Below, in pieces: positions 34,183 to 46,728 of a DNA stretch of 64,000 nucleotides. The stretch is from Lunularia cruciata (taxonomy: Eukaryota > Streptophyta > Marchantiopsida > Lunulariales > Lunulariaceae), in contig OX419758.1 of assembly GCA_948567375.1 (NCBI GenBank), positions 65,625,965-65,689,964 of the forward strand, given 5' to 3'. Position numbers and translations under genes: made by a program. Numbering within the stretch: position 1 is the first letter of the stretch; each line of letters starts with the position of its first letter. The notes beneath the pieces are model-generated. The model had not been told where the DNA came from and did not search any database. It saw only the letters and a list, made by a program, of their open reading frames with translations.

Positions 34183-34747
34183 TCTGATAAATAGAGCCTT
34201 TGGATTTGTCTTTTCTTGCTTGGGTCTTTTTTGCATTGGACAATAATGCTGAAGTGACCTCGTCAAAGTTTATAGCATCCTTCCATATAGAATATTTGTG
34301 ACCAGATGCTCATATGATGAAGAAAGTGAAGTCAATAATAGCACTGCTTTATCCTCTTCTTCTAACTTAACCTCTATGCTCATCAACTCACAAATGATTT
34401 TGTGAAACCATTGAGGTGCTCCATAATACTTTGGCCTTCATTCATCTGCAACATATAAAACTTCTGTTTAAGATACATCTATTTGTCAATGACTTGGTCA
34501 TATAAAAATTCTACTATTTGGCCCATAGTTTTGGTGCAAATTCCTCGTTCATAACATTGTATAGCACTTCATCAGCAATGTTCAACTGAATAGTGCTAAT
34601 AGCTTTGAGATATGCATCTTCCCCATCCTCATCACTTGTGTCCTCATGTCTTTTTCTTAGTGCTCTATGCAGTCCTTGTTGGACAAGAAGGTCCTTTATC
34701 TTCAGTTCCCAAAGTCCAAAATTGTTTTTTCCATCAAACTTCTCCAT
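33992..34747 (-). pseudogene. copia-B gag with zinc knuckle and Arg-Glu tract
   Basis: MEKFDGKNNFGLWELKIKDL at 34,747 is the standard copia gag start; the frame is open to 34,514, then broken. The knuckle C-W-V-C-E-K-V-G-H-F-K-K-Y-C (CX2CX4HX4C, all ligands present) is at about 34,055-34,014. Between them a (GA)n tract, on the coding strand, makes about 29 Arg-Glu codons in frame with the knuckle. Confidence 0.87.
34087..34174. repeat. (TC)44 microsatellite inside copia-B gag
   Basis: Pure TC on the + strand, GA on the coding strand of gag. It adds an Arg-Glu run just before the zinc knuckle. Confidence 0.97.
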
Positions 34748-34862
34748 TACAAATTAAGCATTTGATATGGATATCATCCCTACCATTGCTTTGCTGTGGA
34801 CTTGCTTCTGGACCCACTTCATTGCACCCTCAGATCTTAAGACCCTCTTCACGACCAACTAT

Positions 34863-34874
34863 GCTCTGGTACCA
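34863..34874 (-). other. copia-B primer-binding site, initiator tRNA-Met type
   Basis: On the - strand TGGTACCAGAGC begins two bases after the 5' LTR ends; the plant consensus is TGGTATCAGAGC, complementary to the 3' end of initiator tRNA-Met. Confidence 0.9.
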
Positions 34875-34876
34875 AT

Positions 34877-35360
<484 letters not shown>

Positions 35361-35744
35361 CCAAGTCCTCCAGAATTTAATACCACAAGTAATTTCAAAT
35401 CACAAAGTCGGGAATGAATTCCACCTGATCTATTCCTTGCACTTGATTAAAATATCATTCTTACTTGTGCACTCTTGTCAATGAAGGACTATGCGCTTCA
35501 TTATCAGGAAGATGGTTATATTTGGTATCCTCTTTGAGTAGACTTCCAATCAATAGAGCTAGGTGTCATATTCAGGACTTGTGCTTTCATTAACCATGTC
35601 AAGATGAACCAAGATTTTAGTGGCATTATATGTTGTTGGCTTTCTTTGCATTTGAATGTCATTTTTGCTCATATTCACCCCCAATTCTAACAAGATAAAA
35701 TGAAAAAATATAGCAAAGCATACAATTCCAGTCAAGCAAGAAGT

Positions 35745-36685
35745 GTTGGGGGAGATGCCAAGGCAGAAGCAAGAGTGGAGGTTCAATCTGCTCTCACAAT
35801 AATATTAGAGTCAGATGTGCCAGACCATGCCATCAATGTCTGAGGCAATGTCATGGTGGATGATGAGGAGGAGGTACTGATTGTAGAAGAAGACTCATCT
35901 GCTGACACTGATACACAAAGAAGAGGGGACAGTCCAGGTTCAAGTTGTCCCTCAAGGAAATATTCATTAGGTGGTAACTCCACTTCAGGAACTGATGCTC
36001 AAGACTATCCTACCCTCGCCATCCCTAGTGAGTAAAAGGAGACATTTGAGTGAGGAAAAAAGAAAAAGGCCAACAAGATGGGCATCCTTGGACCTCGATC
36101 AGATCATTGTGGAGTTCATCTTCTCTCTTAAGAATATTAGCCTCAAGCAGATGGTAGTGAATCAGTCTAGACCCAAAGAAGAGAACCAGCAAGTACCTTG
36201 GGAGCACTATGAGTGCAGCATGCTCCGATGATCCTTGCCCCATCGATCCTCACCCTGATGATCCTTGGGATGTCCTGCAAGCTAGTGAGGCCATGTCGAT
36301 TCAACCACGAGAGGTGTCAATGCCCAAGCCAAGCCCGTTGGTGTACAGAGGTGCCCTTTATGTACCCTCTCAATTATCATCTATTGTCATCTTGGGTTGT
36401 CTACATGTTAGGGCCTGTACTGAAGACCCTGGAAGAACTACCCCAACCCCACCCCACCCCACCCCACCTCCTTCTTATCAAGAAATTGATCCTATAGTAA
36501 TGGATCACAAGAGATTGATTAATTTCTTGCACATCCATATTCAGACGATTCTATGGAGAAAACAAGTGGTAGAGAGGAAGTCGGTTGAAGCCAACACCTA
36601 CATCTTGCACTTGGAGGCCCAACTCACAGAATCAAGGAGTATGGTGCACAAGATGACCAGCATGGTGACCTAGGAGAATCTTGGG
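35745..36685 (+). pseudogene. CC-family copy 3, acidic and coiled-coil part
   Basis: 35,755-35,826 reads AKAEARVEVQSALTIILESD and matches 4,425-4,497. Next, MVDDEEEVLIVEEDSSADTD (35,850-35,910) matches the inverted patch at 6.78 kb. The last open part, 36,209-36,673, ends with RKSVEANTYILHLEAQLTES then RSMVHKMTSMVT, a short amphipathic coil. The N-domain is missing, and copia-B ends only 385 bases upstream. A (CCCCA)n run at 36,441-36,468 encodes a Pro-rich stretch. Confidence 0.6.
36441..36468. repeat. Short (CCCCA)n run
   Basis: About five CCCCA units lie inside CC copy 3. Too short and of the wrong unit for a plant telomeric repeat. Confidence 0.9.
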
Positions 36686-36779
36686 AGATGGCCCATCTTT
36701 GAGAACGGCTGGCATGGGCAGAAGGGAGAGGTCAGTATGGTGACCACGGCCATGGAGCACCATGAAGCGTGACATTGTG

Positions 36780-36885
36780 ACACTTTGCTTCAATCTTAGT
36801 CATTTCCAACCTGTATCCTTGTGAAAAATGACCTATTCGTACTTATTATATTATAAGTATGTGAACATTGGGCTATCACAATGTC
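36780..36885 (+). repeat. LTR 3'-end fragment of the gypsy-A family
   Basis: Resembles the last 110 bases of the LTRs ending at 8,805 and 37,835: a CTTCA-TAGTCATTTCCAACC block, a TGACCT/TGACAT block, a TAAGTA block and a GG-CTATCACA end. The following TGGGACCATTTTCCC could be a decayed primer site. Confidence 0.5.
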
Positions 36886-37239
36886 ATTGGGACCATTTTC
36901 CCAATGCTAAGTTGAAGAAAATGAAACCAAACTGTATAGTAGGAGCATTGCCATGCAAGCCATGCCATCACAAAATTTAATAAGGAAGACGAGGTTATGC
37001 TCGGGTTAGCATTGATAGGAGTAAAGTTAATGAAGGGATTGTGATGGCACATGGCCATTGGATCTGTTCCATAATCATGTAGTAGGAAGGGGTTTGGCCC
37101 CAAAGTGACACATGTTCAGACTTTCATCTTTTTGTCCAATTTACGTATGCTTACTCTCTGTATCTTTTTGTGTTTGAATTAGGTTCAATCATTGAAGTGG
37201 ATACATACAGACCTCCAAGATCCTTAGAACATTGATTTC
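36886..37239. other. No gene recognised
   Basis: Between two LTR fragments of one family; may be leader or LTR 5' sequence. No domain is readable. Confidence 0.4.
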
Positions 37240-37835
37240 AATGTTATGTATGTTTTGTGATGGCTTGATCAATTAGTGGTAAGGAACTCAAAGTACAAAT
37301 GAAAGTACTAGAGTGTAGGTGTGCATTTGTGCTTGATTGAAGTGTTGGATCCTTTGGGTTCAGAAGGCTTGGGATGGGAGGTTGAAAGGTCATAGAGAAC
37401 CTCAAGTATCATGAAGAATCATGTATAACAAAATTCTAGCATGTCACAAATCTACAATGTCATGGATGGTGACACTTTTAGGGAAGGGCAGAACATTATC
37501 ACAAGAGTTTTAGTATGCAAGGCATAGGTAACAGTGAGGTAAAGAACCTTTGGTCCACTTGACCTTTAGTGCGAATTGAACCATCACCTTCACAAGTGAC
37601 ATTTGATTAGATCCTTTATGTGAGTGGTTTGTTCTTTTTATTTTTGTGTTAAGCCATTGTGAATGACACTACTCCTCTTTAAAGAATGATTCTACCAAGA
37701 GCTAAAATACATAACAATAAAAGAATTACCATTTTCAACACTTTCTCTTCATTCTAGTCATTTTCAACCCAAATCCTCAAGGGTATGACCTGTTCTTATT
37801 GTTTGAACTATTAGTACATCGACACTAGGTTGTCA
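37240..37835 (+). repeat. LTR of the gypsy-A family
   Basis: Aligns with 8,210-8,805 over its length (GTATGTTTTGTGATGG, GAACCATCACCTTC, CACTAGGTTGTCATACAC). It ends at a junction with - strand RT of another gypsy copy, so no primer site follows. Confidence 0.65.
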
Positions 37836-38135
37836 TACACACTCTAGTCTGCCTTGTCTTCTTCTTTGGAACTACTACAATGGGAGATACACAATCATCA
37901 CTAAGTACCAGAAAGATAATCCCAACCAAAAGGTACTTAATGATTTCCTTCTTGACTAACAACCGAATACCTATGATTGAATCAATGTTGTTGTTGCTTA
38001 ACTAAAATTACTCCTTCCTCTAGGTTGATCCTATGCTTCCCAAATTGCATAGGGATGCTCAATATCTACCTAGTTTTCTAGGTGAAGACATTCTGGTACT
38101 CCTTGAACAGGATGGCATAGTCTTCATACTCCATA
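37836..38135 (-). pseudogene. gypsy-A2 RT N-terminus
   Basis: FKEYQNVFT followed by PMQFGKHRINLEEGVILVKQ and CVSPIVVVPKKKTRQTRVC are the start of a Ty3/gypsy RT (palm region missing). The frame is lost at the LTR junction, so no catalytic Asp motif is present. Confidence 0.7.
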
Positions 38136-38579
38136 TGTGAAACAAATTGGGAATATTTAGCAATTTCCCCTCATCTATCACCATGTATTGGGACTTGTTT
38201 GGATTGACAATTCCCTCCACATGGATTATTGTGCTTACTCCTACCAGTGAATGTTTTCTTCTTGATCTTTGGGGTGATCAATCCCTTTTGCCTCATTCTC
38301 TATTTCATAACATTCATGGTAATTCATCACATATTATTTCAAAGAACCTTTAGCCTTATCCAACGTCCCTTTAGTGTACTCTTGTTCCAAGATAAGATTT
38401 CTCCTAAATGGGAACCTTTTTCCAACATATTATGACTTGTTTGGGGTTCACAAAAGTTGTAATAGAAAAGTGAATCTTTTGCTTACACCACTCGACTATC
38501 ATTCTTGCTCCATATATCCAAGGTCTTCCTATAAACACAAGATAACCCATTTTGGTTATAGTGCAAAGGACAATGTAAT

Positions 38580-38954
38580 TCAGATGAAATGTTACTCCAC
38601 TTGTGATGGGGAAAACACTAGAACAACATTCCTAGAGGTGTATTTCTTGTTTGCTCTGCAAATTGGAGGATAAGAGGAGTTGTTTCAAACATAGAGTATC
38701 CAAACTTGAGCATAGTTTCCTCCATCATGACATTAATGTCTGATCCCAAGTTGATGGGGACCAATTGGGATCATGCAGCCATTAATCTCTATTTTAACTT
38801 CTAGAGATCCTAAGTCTTCCAACTCTGTCTTGTATATTGTAGGAAGATCAGATTTCTTCCATGCTTGTACTCTTTGAGGTGTCAATTGCCTCTTGTACAA
38901 TTTGTTATCCTCCCACAATTGTGTGAACATGACTTCTGCCTTGGAGGATCCCAA
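38580..38954 (-). pseudogene. gypsy-A2 protease
   Basis: QLWEDNKLYKRQLTPQRVQA, then LEVKIEINGCMIPIGPHQLG and, in a shifted frame, DINVMMEETMLKFGYSMFE. The catalytic Asp-Leu-Gly-Ser-Gly segment is damaged by the frameshift at about 38,750. Confidence 0.7.
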
Positions 38955-39680
38955 ATCTGCAATGATGAGCTAGAGAGCTAGCTTTACATTTCTTTTTCTT
39001 TGTTCTGACATTCTATGCCATAATTATCTTCAAGGTTGAATCTTCTCCTTTGTCTTGGAAGAAACACCAAAGAAGGAGTTCATTGGTGATTCTTTCAAGA
39101 CAAAGAACTTGAGTATTGAACTTTGGCCTCCAATCTATTCAAGGATGACACTTCAGCCTCATTTTACTTTTCCTAAATTCCAAATCACAACAAAGAATAA
39201 CTGATGGCAATTTCTCTATTTTTCCAATGCAAGGCACAGCTCCTCTTCTATGAGTTCTTGCACTTCCTTCTAAATATCAGCCGAGTATAGATAGTGGGTA
39301 CTCTAATTCTGATTGTGTTCTTCAGCCATATTCTATATAGGAAGATCTTCTTGGGAGTTGGTCACAATCCATTTGGGAAATTCCTTATGTTCTCCTTTGC
39401 CTCTGACTTGTTCTAGTAGCTTTACCTCCTCGGTGGATAAAAATTGTCATGTGCAACTGTGCTTCTTCTTTGATCCAAAGGATTCTGGATCCCAAAGAGG
39501 AAGTGTCTATTGCTACCTTTGTCTTGGAGCATGTTTCTATGGAATTCACTTCCAGATCAGAATAAGCAACAAGTGTCATCAGATAGAAATTATCAAGCCA
39601 TTATCATCAGATAGAAATTCTTCATCTTCCCTTAGTTCCTCCAAGGTCACATAGTGCTCATCTATATCAACTTTAGTGAT

Positions 39681-40680
39681 TTAAGGAATAGGTAGAAATC
39701 TAACAGGTTGTCTTGGGACAAGAGATTGAGGACAATGTTTCTTCATTAGTCTTGGTTTTTTACAGTTATTGCACAATAGAGTGTAGTGAATTTGTCTTTT
39801 GAGCTCCAAACATTGTGTTGACCAATGTCCAAGCGCTCCATATTTGTAGCATGTGCTAGGAGTAGCATTTCCTTTGGGGGTCAAGTCATTCTTTGTGGGT
39901 CATTAGCAACATACTCCATAGGTACATATCAAGGAATGGTGAAAGAGGAGCGTGGGATTAGATTGGAAGATACTTCTTGAACAATGAATACTTGATCTTC
40001 CTTCTCCACGTAGTACTTTTTCTTTTTCCACTTGGGTGCCCTTTCTAATTAATTTCTGAGGAACGAGGATGTGTAAAAAGTCATTCTTTATTAGAGTGTC
40101 CTGGCTTACCATAGGTTGTACATCAAATATGTGGTCAAGTGTATGAAGGGGGCTTTTGTCTCTCTTTTTCACCAATTAGTTGTACTATGAAATCAGCAAA
40201 GTTCCTCCAACTTAGTTCCCAACTATGGGAGAGTCTTTGGGAAGAGCCAATCTTTTGCCTTAGATTACCTAGTATTTCCTTATGTCTCTGTTTCTCATCT
40301 TTTGATGAGGATGATGAAGACATGGTCACACTAGATGATTCCACTGATGAAAAAGGTGGCCTTCAGGCTGATCCCTTTAGTGGCGTCTTTGATCTTTGCC
40401 CTTAGAATACTCTTTTAGTTGGATTTATCCTGGCTGATCCATACAGTTTTGCATACTTGGTGACTCTACCTAAAGTGTCATGATCTCTCTCCTTGGCAAA
40501 AACAAGTAGCTGTTGAGAAAGTCCTCCTAGGAACCAAGCCAATGCTTGAGCATCCAGGTATCCCAAGATAGCACCTCACTTAGATACTCTGCTAAGTAAG
40601 ATTTGGAACCTATCCGTGTAATTTCTCAACTTCTCATTCTTCTCCTTTTCTAGTTGTTGAGGGTGGGAAAGGCAGTTTCC
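39681..40680 (-). pseudogene. gypsy-A2 gag with two zinc knuckles
   Basis: The capsid part (40,680-40,410) contains RNYTDRFQILLSRVSK and GYLDAQALAWFLGGLSQQ. A Ser-rich linker follows (MSSSSSSKDEKQRHKEIL). The knuckle at about 39,850 reads C-Y-K-Y-G-A-L-G-H-W-S-T-Q-C, with the second Cys changed to Tyr; a second set, CNNCKKPRLMKKHC, lies 29 codons on. Confidence 0.72.
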
Positions 40681-40700
40681 TCTATGTTATTTTATTTTTG

Positions 40701-43700
40701 CTAACCATACATATCAGATGTAGTTCATCCAAATGAAAGGGATATTCTCCTTTATTTCATTTTCATCTGGATATTTTCACAAGACTCCAATGATAGTGGC
40801 AAAAGATGATTCATTGTTTCATTGATACAGTCTAGACTTAATTCTTATTGAGCATCTAATCATGGTTTTGTTCAGATCTACAAACTAAAACCTAGATATG
40901 TGTTGGAATAAACTTTATGTCAAGGTTCTATCTTGGGAAATAAAATAGAACATTCGAATATATGTAGATAAAACGGATTCTTGGCAAATGTGACATCAAA
41001 CTTAAACTAAGCTTTGACATGAGGTTTGAGAATTAAGAAACTGATCAATATTAAAGACGGGAACCTATTTATCGGTTTCTAATTATGATCTCCAAAGCAA
41101 AATTCGCTCCTGAATTTTCTTTGATTCTTGTTTAGTGATGGGATATTTCTTACTACTCAATGACTTTCTCTTCTCTTGTCTCCTATGTTTGGCCAGCATA
41201 ATGCGCATACACGAAATGTGATTCGATGAAACTTTTGGTATCGTGTTTGACAAATGCAAAAAGTAAACTAAAAGCGGGTTTAACAAAATTTTACTATCCC
41301 TTCTATTAGAGTTATTTCAAAAATATTTAAATATATTTTATGCATTAAAAAAAATGTTACTATGATTGAAAAATATACTACGTAATAGACAGGCTTTTAC
41401 GCTTTATCTAGACATCCATTACAACATAATCTGATATACTAAGATAAGACATTAGAAAATAAGAAATTAATAGTGAAATCTGTATACATATAGTCTTGCC
41501 TAACTCCAGTTTCAACTAGGCAAATCATTATCTTCCGCAATTATCTAAACAAAGCTGTCTAGGAAACTAAATTTTCTACCCCGAAGTCTTACCTTTCTTA
41601 AGCCTCTTCTTTCTCGATCTCAACATTATCTTCCATTACTATCTAGACTACTCTCTCTAGGGAACTAAGTTTGCCTAAGTCCTATTGTTATTTATGCTAC
41701 TTTTTTCTGTATCTCAACATTGAGTACGTTGCGCTTCTTGTGTCTGTCTTGCCCATTGCTACACTGAATAGTCTATGTAACATTGCATCTGATAGCTCCA
41801 CACTAACTAAAGGTAGAACTACTGAATATCCAATAAATACATATATCTCCCCATCTAATCAATTGATCAATTTCTAGTAGAGATGCGGTTGAGAGCTAAC
41901 AGGAATTTGACTCTCTGCCTGGAAGATTTTGCTTTTGGAGCAAGAAACACATCTTTAAGGAGATTGAAGCTTCAGTATGTTTTACCAGGGAATTCAACAA
42001 ATGTTTACTTGATGCAAAGAATGAATCAAACAACACGAGTTCTACTCATAAACTTTCAAGCATGACTGCTTGGGATGTGATTAGTTGAGATCTGCGAACC
42101 TTGTCTTTCAATTAAAGCCCTCAAAGCTCATTAAGTCCCGTCCAGATTCAGAGGACACGTTTTCTTCTGGTGCCTGCGCATATACATTGGATGGAAAAGC
42201 TATTAGACTCTAGGATATCCTGAGATCGTGAGTGAAGGATTAATCTAGACATCAACTCCTTACGGGGTAAACTGCCTCTACAACGGACAGAGTGAACAGT
42301 GCTACACTCAGTACCAATCCTCCTGGATATCTCAGGACGTAGGCTAGTGCCAGATCCAGTTAGTGTTGAGGACAGACATCAGAAGCAACGTTTCAAGGTG
42401 GCGTACATACTATTATAGATGATAATCCTCTGCCTTTACCCCGTGATCTTTTCTGCTCTGCTTTCTCACTGCTAGTGTAGTCATCAATGTGATTGTATAT
42501 TTGTGCTTAAAGGTAAGTGTGCTATTCTCCGTATGATCTGTTCTCTGTTTACCCTTTCTCGTTCCCGAATCACAAGGCTAAGTCCAGTGATCCTTACATG
42601 GGAGAGAGTAGAACTTGTTTGGACGTTAAGAATTCTAAATATTAGAGTCATCAACTCTCTTGAATTACATAAATAGAATGGTTCCGCCTAATTATATTTG
42701 TTTGTCTATCATTCAGTAGCCTCATATGTTCACGTGGACAAACTTCTCATTTCTTCGTTCAGTTACTGAGAGCTAATTAATGTCTTCGATTCCACCACGA
42801 AAATTGTATATTGCAATCGTTTGCACAATTTCCTGCCACTTGCGGGCAACTTACTGTTCTGTATTGGGTAGCAGGCCGAGTGTCTTATTCCCCGTCTCGA
42901 AGTCGATATGAAAGCAAAAACCTTCCAAAGAAGAAGTCCAGAGGACTCGAGATTCCTAGCTTGATTGACGCGGTGCCTCTCCGATGCCGCTGGAGGAATT
43001 ATTGAACTCCTGTTGTGAAAGTCGGAGCATCGAACCAAGAACAATCAAAAGAACCAACCAGATGTTCAAACCGCCCATTTCACTTTTGGACGTAGAGTGG
43101 ACCATTTCCTCGTATGTCGAAAAGTTAACTTTCCTCAATCCCCAGAAGAAATTCAGCTTTTACACAACGCCCAGCGATTAACTCGACATTGTTCCTTTTG
43201 TCCATGTATTGAGAGAACCCTCCGCTCAGCTTTCAGTTCATGCAGCTGGATCAGAAGACACTGTGTCTAGATATAACTGAGGAACTACCACTTTTATCTA
43301 TATACTGCAAATCGAGTTTGAATTGAAAAATTTGCCAGGTTTATGCATATAGCTAACCGTTGGAATTCATTACAATGTCTCTTTCTTTCGAGGATTCGCT
43401 TTAGCAAATTGGACACTCATCTATACTATATACAAGTGATTGATCTTCATGGCGATTTCGAGGTGAAAACCAGAATGTGTTCGCTTTTATCATGACGTTA
43501 TACAGCGTTCAATTAGAACTTGATGACTCAAGGCCGCTTTTCTCGAGCTCTAAGACTGGACAAAACAAATTGCTTACGTTGTATTTTAGTCAGACACTAT
43601 TCGATTGATGCACGTGAGGTACTGGCTAGATCTAGAAACCAGCTAATAAGAGTAAAAGGCGACCGCGTAGGAAAAACGAAGGATGGGAAGACCCCATCAA

Positions 43701-46700
43701 TCAAGTTAGAGGCGACCGCGTTGGAAAAACGAAGGATGGGAAGAACCCATCAAGCTGTACAAAGGAGAGACAAAAAGGTAGCATGGGGTTAAGCTCCAAT
43801 AGAGTCTGTATGAGAAATCTGCCCTATCGCACCTAAGATATCCGAGCTATGCAAGAGCTAATAAGATGGGGCCAGAAAATGGCACGGGCAAGCCACGTAA
43901 TAAAAAGTAAATACCTTTAAAACCATCTCTGCAATTCAAGAATCACAGGAATCCGCCATCAAAGATTGGTGTACAGACAACGATTGTACAGGATCTACGA
44001 AGTTGACCATTGTCAAGAAGTTGACTTTTGGCAAGGACAGCAACGGTCAAGCTAAGAGTATACATACACTGAGCTTGACAATCTGAGTGCCAAGGATTTT
44101 ACTAGTCGCTGACCATCCGAATGCATCAGAAATTCCGAGGATAATTCGAGCAATGTCTGCTTTCGGAGAGACAAGTAACTTCCTGTGTCGGGAAATTCCA
44201 AGATCTTTATACTGCTTAAGGTCCTCTAGTGACTGCGGTGAAAGTTCTGGAGACCTTGTGCAGGCTTCAGGGTATAAGTGTGCAAGAAGAATTTAGCAAT
44301 AAAAGATTGACGAAGGAGACAGCAGATTGAGAAGGAAGCTCAATCGAATGGACCTGCAACACAGTGCAATGTTCCCTAGTAAGCCTGCATAGAAACCAGT
44401 TGGACCAGTGAGGATTCTCTGGGTCTTGTGTCCAGAGTCTAGAAAAAAGTATGCACATTATCTGAGTTTGTACAGACAGACTTTGGGCGCTAAAGTCCAA
44501 AGTCAAGAGGGAAACAGCCCAGATCGTAGGCTAAGTCCTTAAGCAATCACTTAGTGGAAAAGGGATCTCTCCGGGAAGGTACGGAAACTCAAAATCTAAT
44601 GACATTGGCAAAAATGTTCGGAGCAGTAGACTAATGGTGCGGGTCATGGAATTGGTCCACTGCATCTGGTCTCCTTCCATCACAGGTAGACGTAAGATGC
44701 CTATGGAAAGGTTCCAATCCTAGCTGACCACTGAACAACATAAAGTCGTTGGATTGGACTTGGTAACGGCCAATTTGTGAGTAATCTTCGGTAAAGATAC
44801 TCAAATGTTACAGCTACTTTATTTGTTCAAATGAACAGAAATGCAGTCCGAGATTGAAATCTTCCTTATCAAATAGTTACCACTTCGATCCTAGCAAAAA
44901 TTACATGATAATCATTACATCGTAGTATAATACTGATGCAAATTAATATTTACAATTCGCTCAAAGAACTCGGTACATAAATAAACGCTTTTCTATGTAA
45001 TCGGCTAAGTGAAAACCCCAGTAACTGCATTCGAATTCGAGCGAGCTTTCTCGAATTCCAGTCCGATCAACTTGTACTTACTGGCAGCTTTTCTGAGAAT
45101 ATCCGTGACACACATATATACATTCGAGTTCAGAAAAGGTAAACTTGTCAATGGAAAAACATGCAATCTTTATCATGATCTGCCTAGCTCCATACTCTTA
45201 CGAGTTTCTATCGGAGATGCCTACCGGCTTCCCTTCAATCTTCAACCCTGCGACAATTCAAATCCGAACCAGTAGAAGATTTCCTGGTCAACTTTATCTT
45301 TTCTTGAACTGTGCGTAGATGACGTTCAGCATGTGAATAAAGATTAATATTGCGTGTCTAGATACTCTTCTCTTATTTTAACATATTATTGCTCGATATA
45401 GACCTGTTCGAACTATTTATCACATGGGCCATGGGCCATGGGCCTCTGACGATCTCTTTTATGTCGTAGAGTGCACGTCTCTTCGGTTCATAAGTACGTG
45501 AAGTTGGATTGGTTATAAAACGACCGACTGATTCAAGAGCTTTTCGTCACAAACTTTATCGATCATCTCGGACCCTTTACATTATCATGAACGTATTAGT
45601 GGAATAGACGATCTAGCAACTACGAAATTAATCCACTATTATATGAGTTATATGTTTCCAAATCAGATTCTAGTAGGCTTTCTCATATCCACTCAGTTGT
45701 ACTTGCACCACCGTAACGGTGGTCCAAGGTTCAGCGGGCACTAACTTGTAGTCACAGAATAGAAAGAGCTTTGTAAGAATCCTACTTAGCTAGTGATGAC
45801 ATAGAAAGGTTAAATTACTTAACAAGAAAAACGCTGAATTAAGTGTTGATACTTACTCTACCGCAACTGTAGTCGAAGGTTCAACAATCAATAGGAATTT
45901 ATAAAAAGAAAATTAACTCTACGAGCTAATAGGAGGTCATAGTAATGGGACCTGCTGATCATGATTAGTCGGCCTTATCTCCAACTAACCCTTGATCTCA
46001 CGTCACAATAACCTAGATAACAATGTTCGAAGGGGCACACACTACTCATTATGATAACAAGTATAAGTGTACGCATGCATGCAACAAACACTCGTGCAGT
46101 TTAGAGAACGGGGGGACTTTGGATGCCATACAAAACAAAAGGGATCATTAGGGTTTAGGCTTTAGGCTTTATTTTCTTTATCACATCAGTGATAATAAGA
46201 TTTTGACTTCTTACCCTGGGACAGTAATGGGATTTTTACCGTGTTGTGCCATATGTAAAAAAAGCGTTTATCATAACAAGCCACATTGTTCTTAGTACGG
46301 TAGTACATCACTGACTTTCTCTTCAAACCAACACTGAACATCTTGTGCCTAGTATTTGAATATTTTCTAGATGCTGGTCATGTCTAGCTTTAATGCTGTT
46401 AAAAATGCAGTGCTCAAAGAGCTACGTGAGAGCATCCACGATTATCTTGTTCAAATAAAGCAACAGATATTTCTTGAGCTACTGGAATACTTCAGCAATA
46501 TTATCCAAAGTTCTTGGGAAAATGTACGACAAACGATAAACGCATACTGTAAAGCAGTACACACTACATGAAATAATAAGGGACTACAATGTCCCAACAT
46601 AGCAATACACAACACACTCTTTTGTGGTTGGCACAAAAGAGTAACTATGGTTGAAAACAATGGTATTTTGAACTAGGTTCATGCTGTAAGGCAATAATCA

Positions 46701-46728
46701 TATAATACACAAGAGGTCACAATATTTA
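40701..46728. other. Low-copy-looking DNA, no supported gene
   Basis: No transposon domain was found across 6 kb. Open frames are short (longest about 93 codons at 42,763-43,044, - strand; 46,371-46,571, + strand, 66 codons starting MLVMSSFNAVKNAV) and lack recognisable motifs. 41.3-41.5 kb is AT-rich. The only notable structure is the 53-bp tandem repeat at 43,658. No RNA gene was recognised. Confidence 0.45.
43658..43763 (+). repeat. 53-bp tandem pair, related to the 21.4 kb hairpin
   Basis: Units start GGCGACCGCG at 43,658 and 43,711 and contain GGAAAAACGAAGGATGGGAA. The same block occurs inverted at 21,398-21,455, where a longer perfect hairpin is formed. Confidence 0.9.

Larger units (their letters stand above)
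37836..40700 (-). mobile_element. Second gypsy-A-family element, truncated in RT
   Basis: On the - strand gag (40,680-40,135), zinc knuckles (39,884-39,681), protease (38,954-38,580) and the RT N-terminus (38,135-37,836) are each homologous to gypsy-A at 9.7-13.2 kb. It lacks the mitochondrial insertion found there. The RT stops where a + strand LTR of the same family begins. Many stops make it non-functional. Confidence 0.75.

Noticed and set aside
33971..34246. Ser-Leu repeat frames on the + strand opposite copia-B gag, and the matching frames at 35.0 kb
   Set aside because: They are the antisense reading of (GA)n microsatellites inside a retrotransposon.
36441..36468. (CCCCA)n as telomeric repeat
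   Set aside because: Too short and not the TTTAGGG unit; it lies inside a coding remnant.
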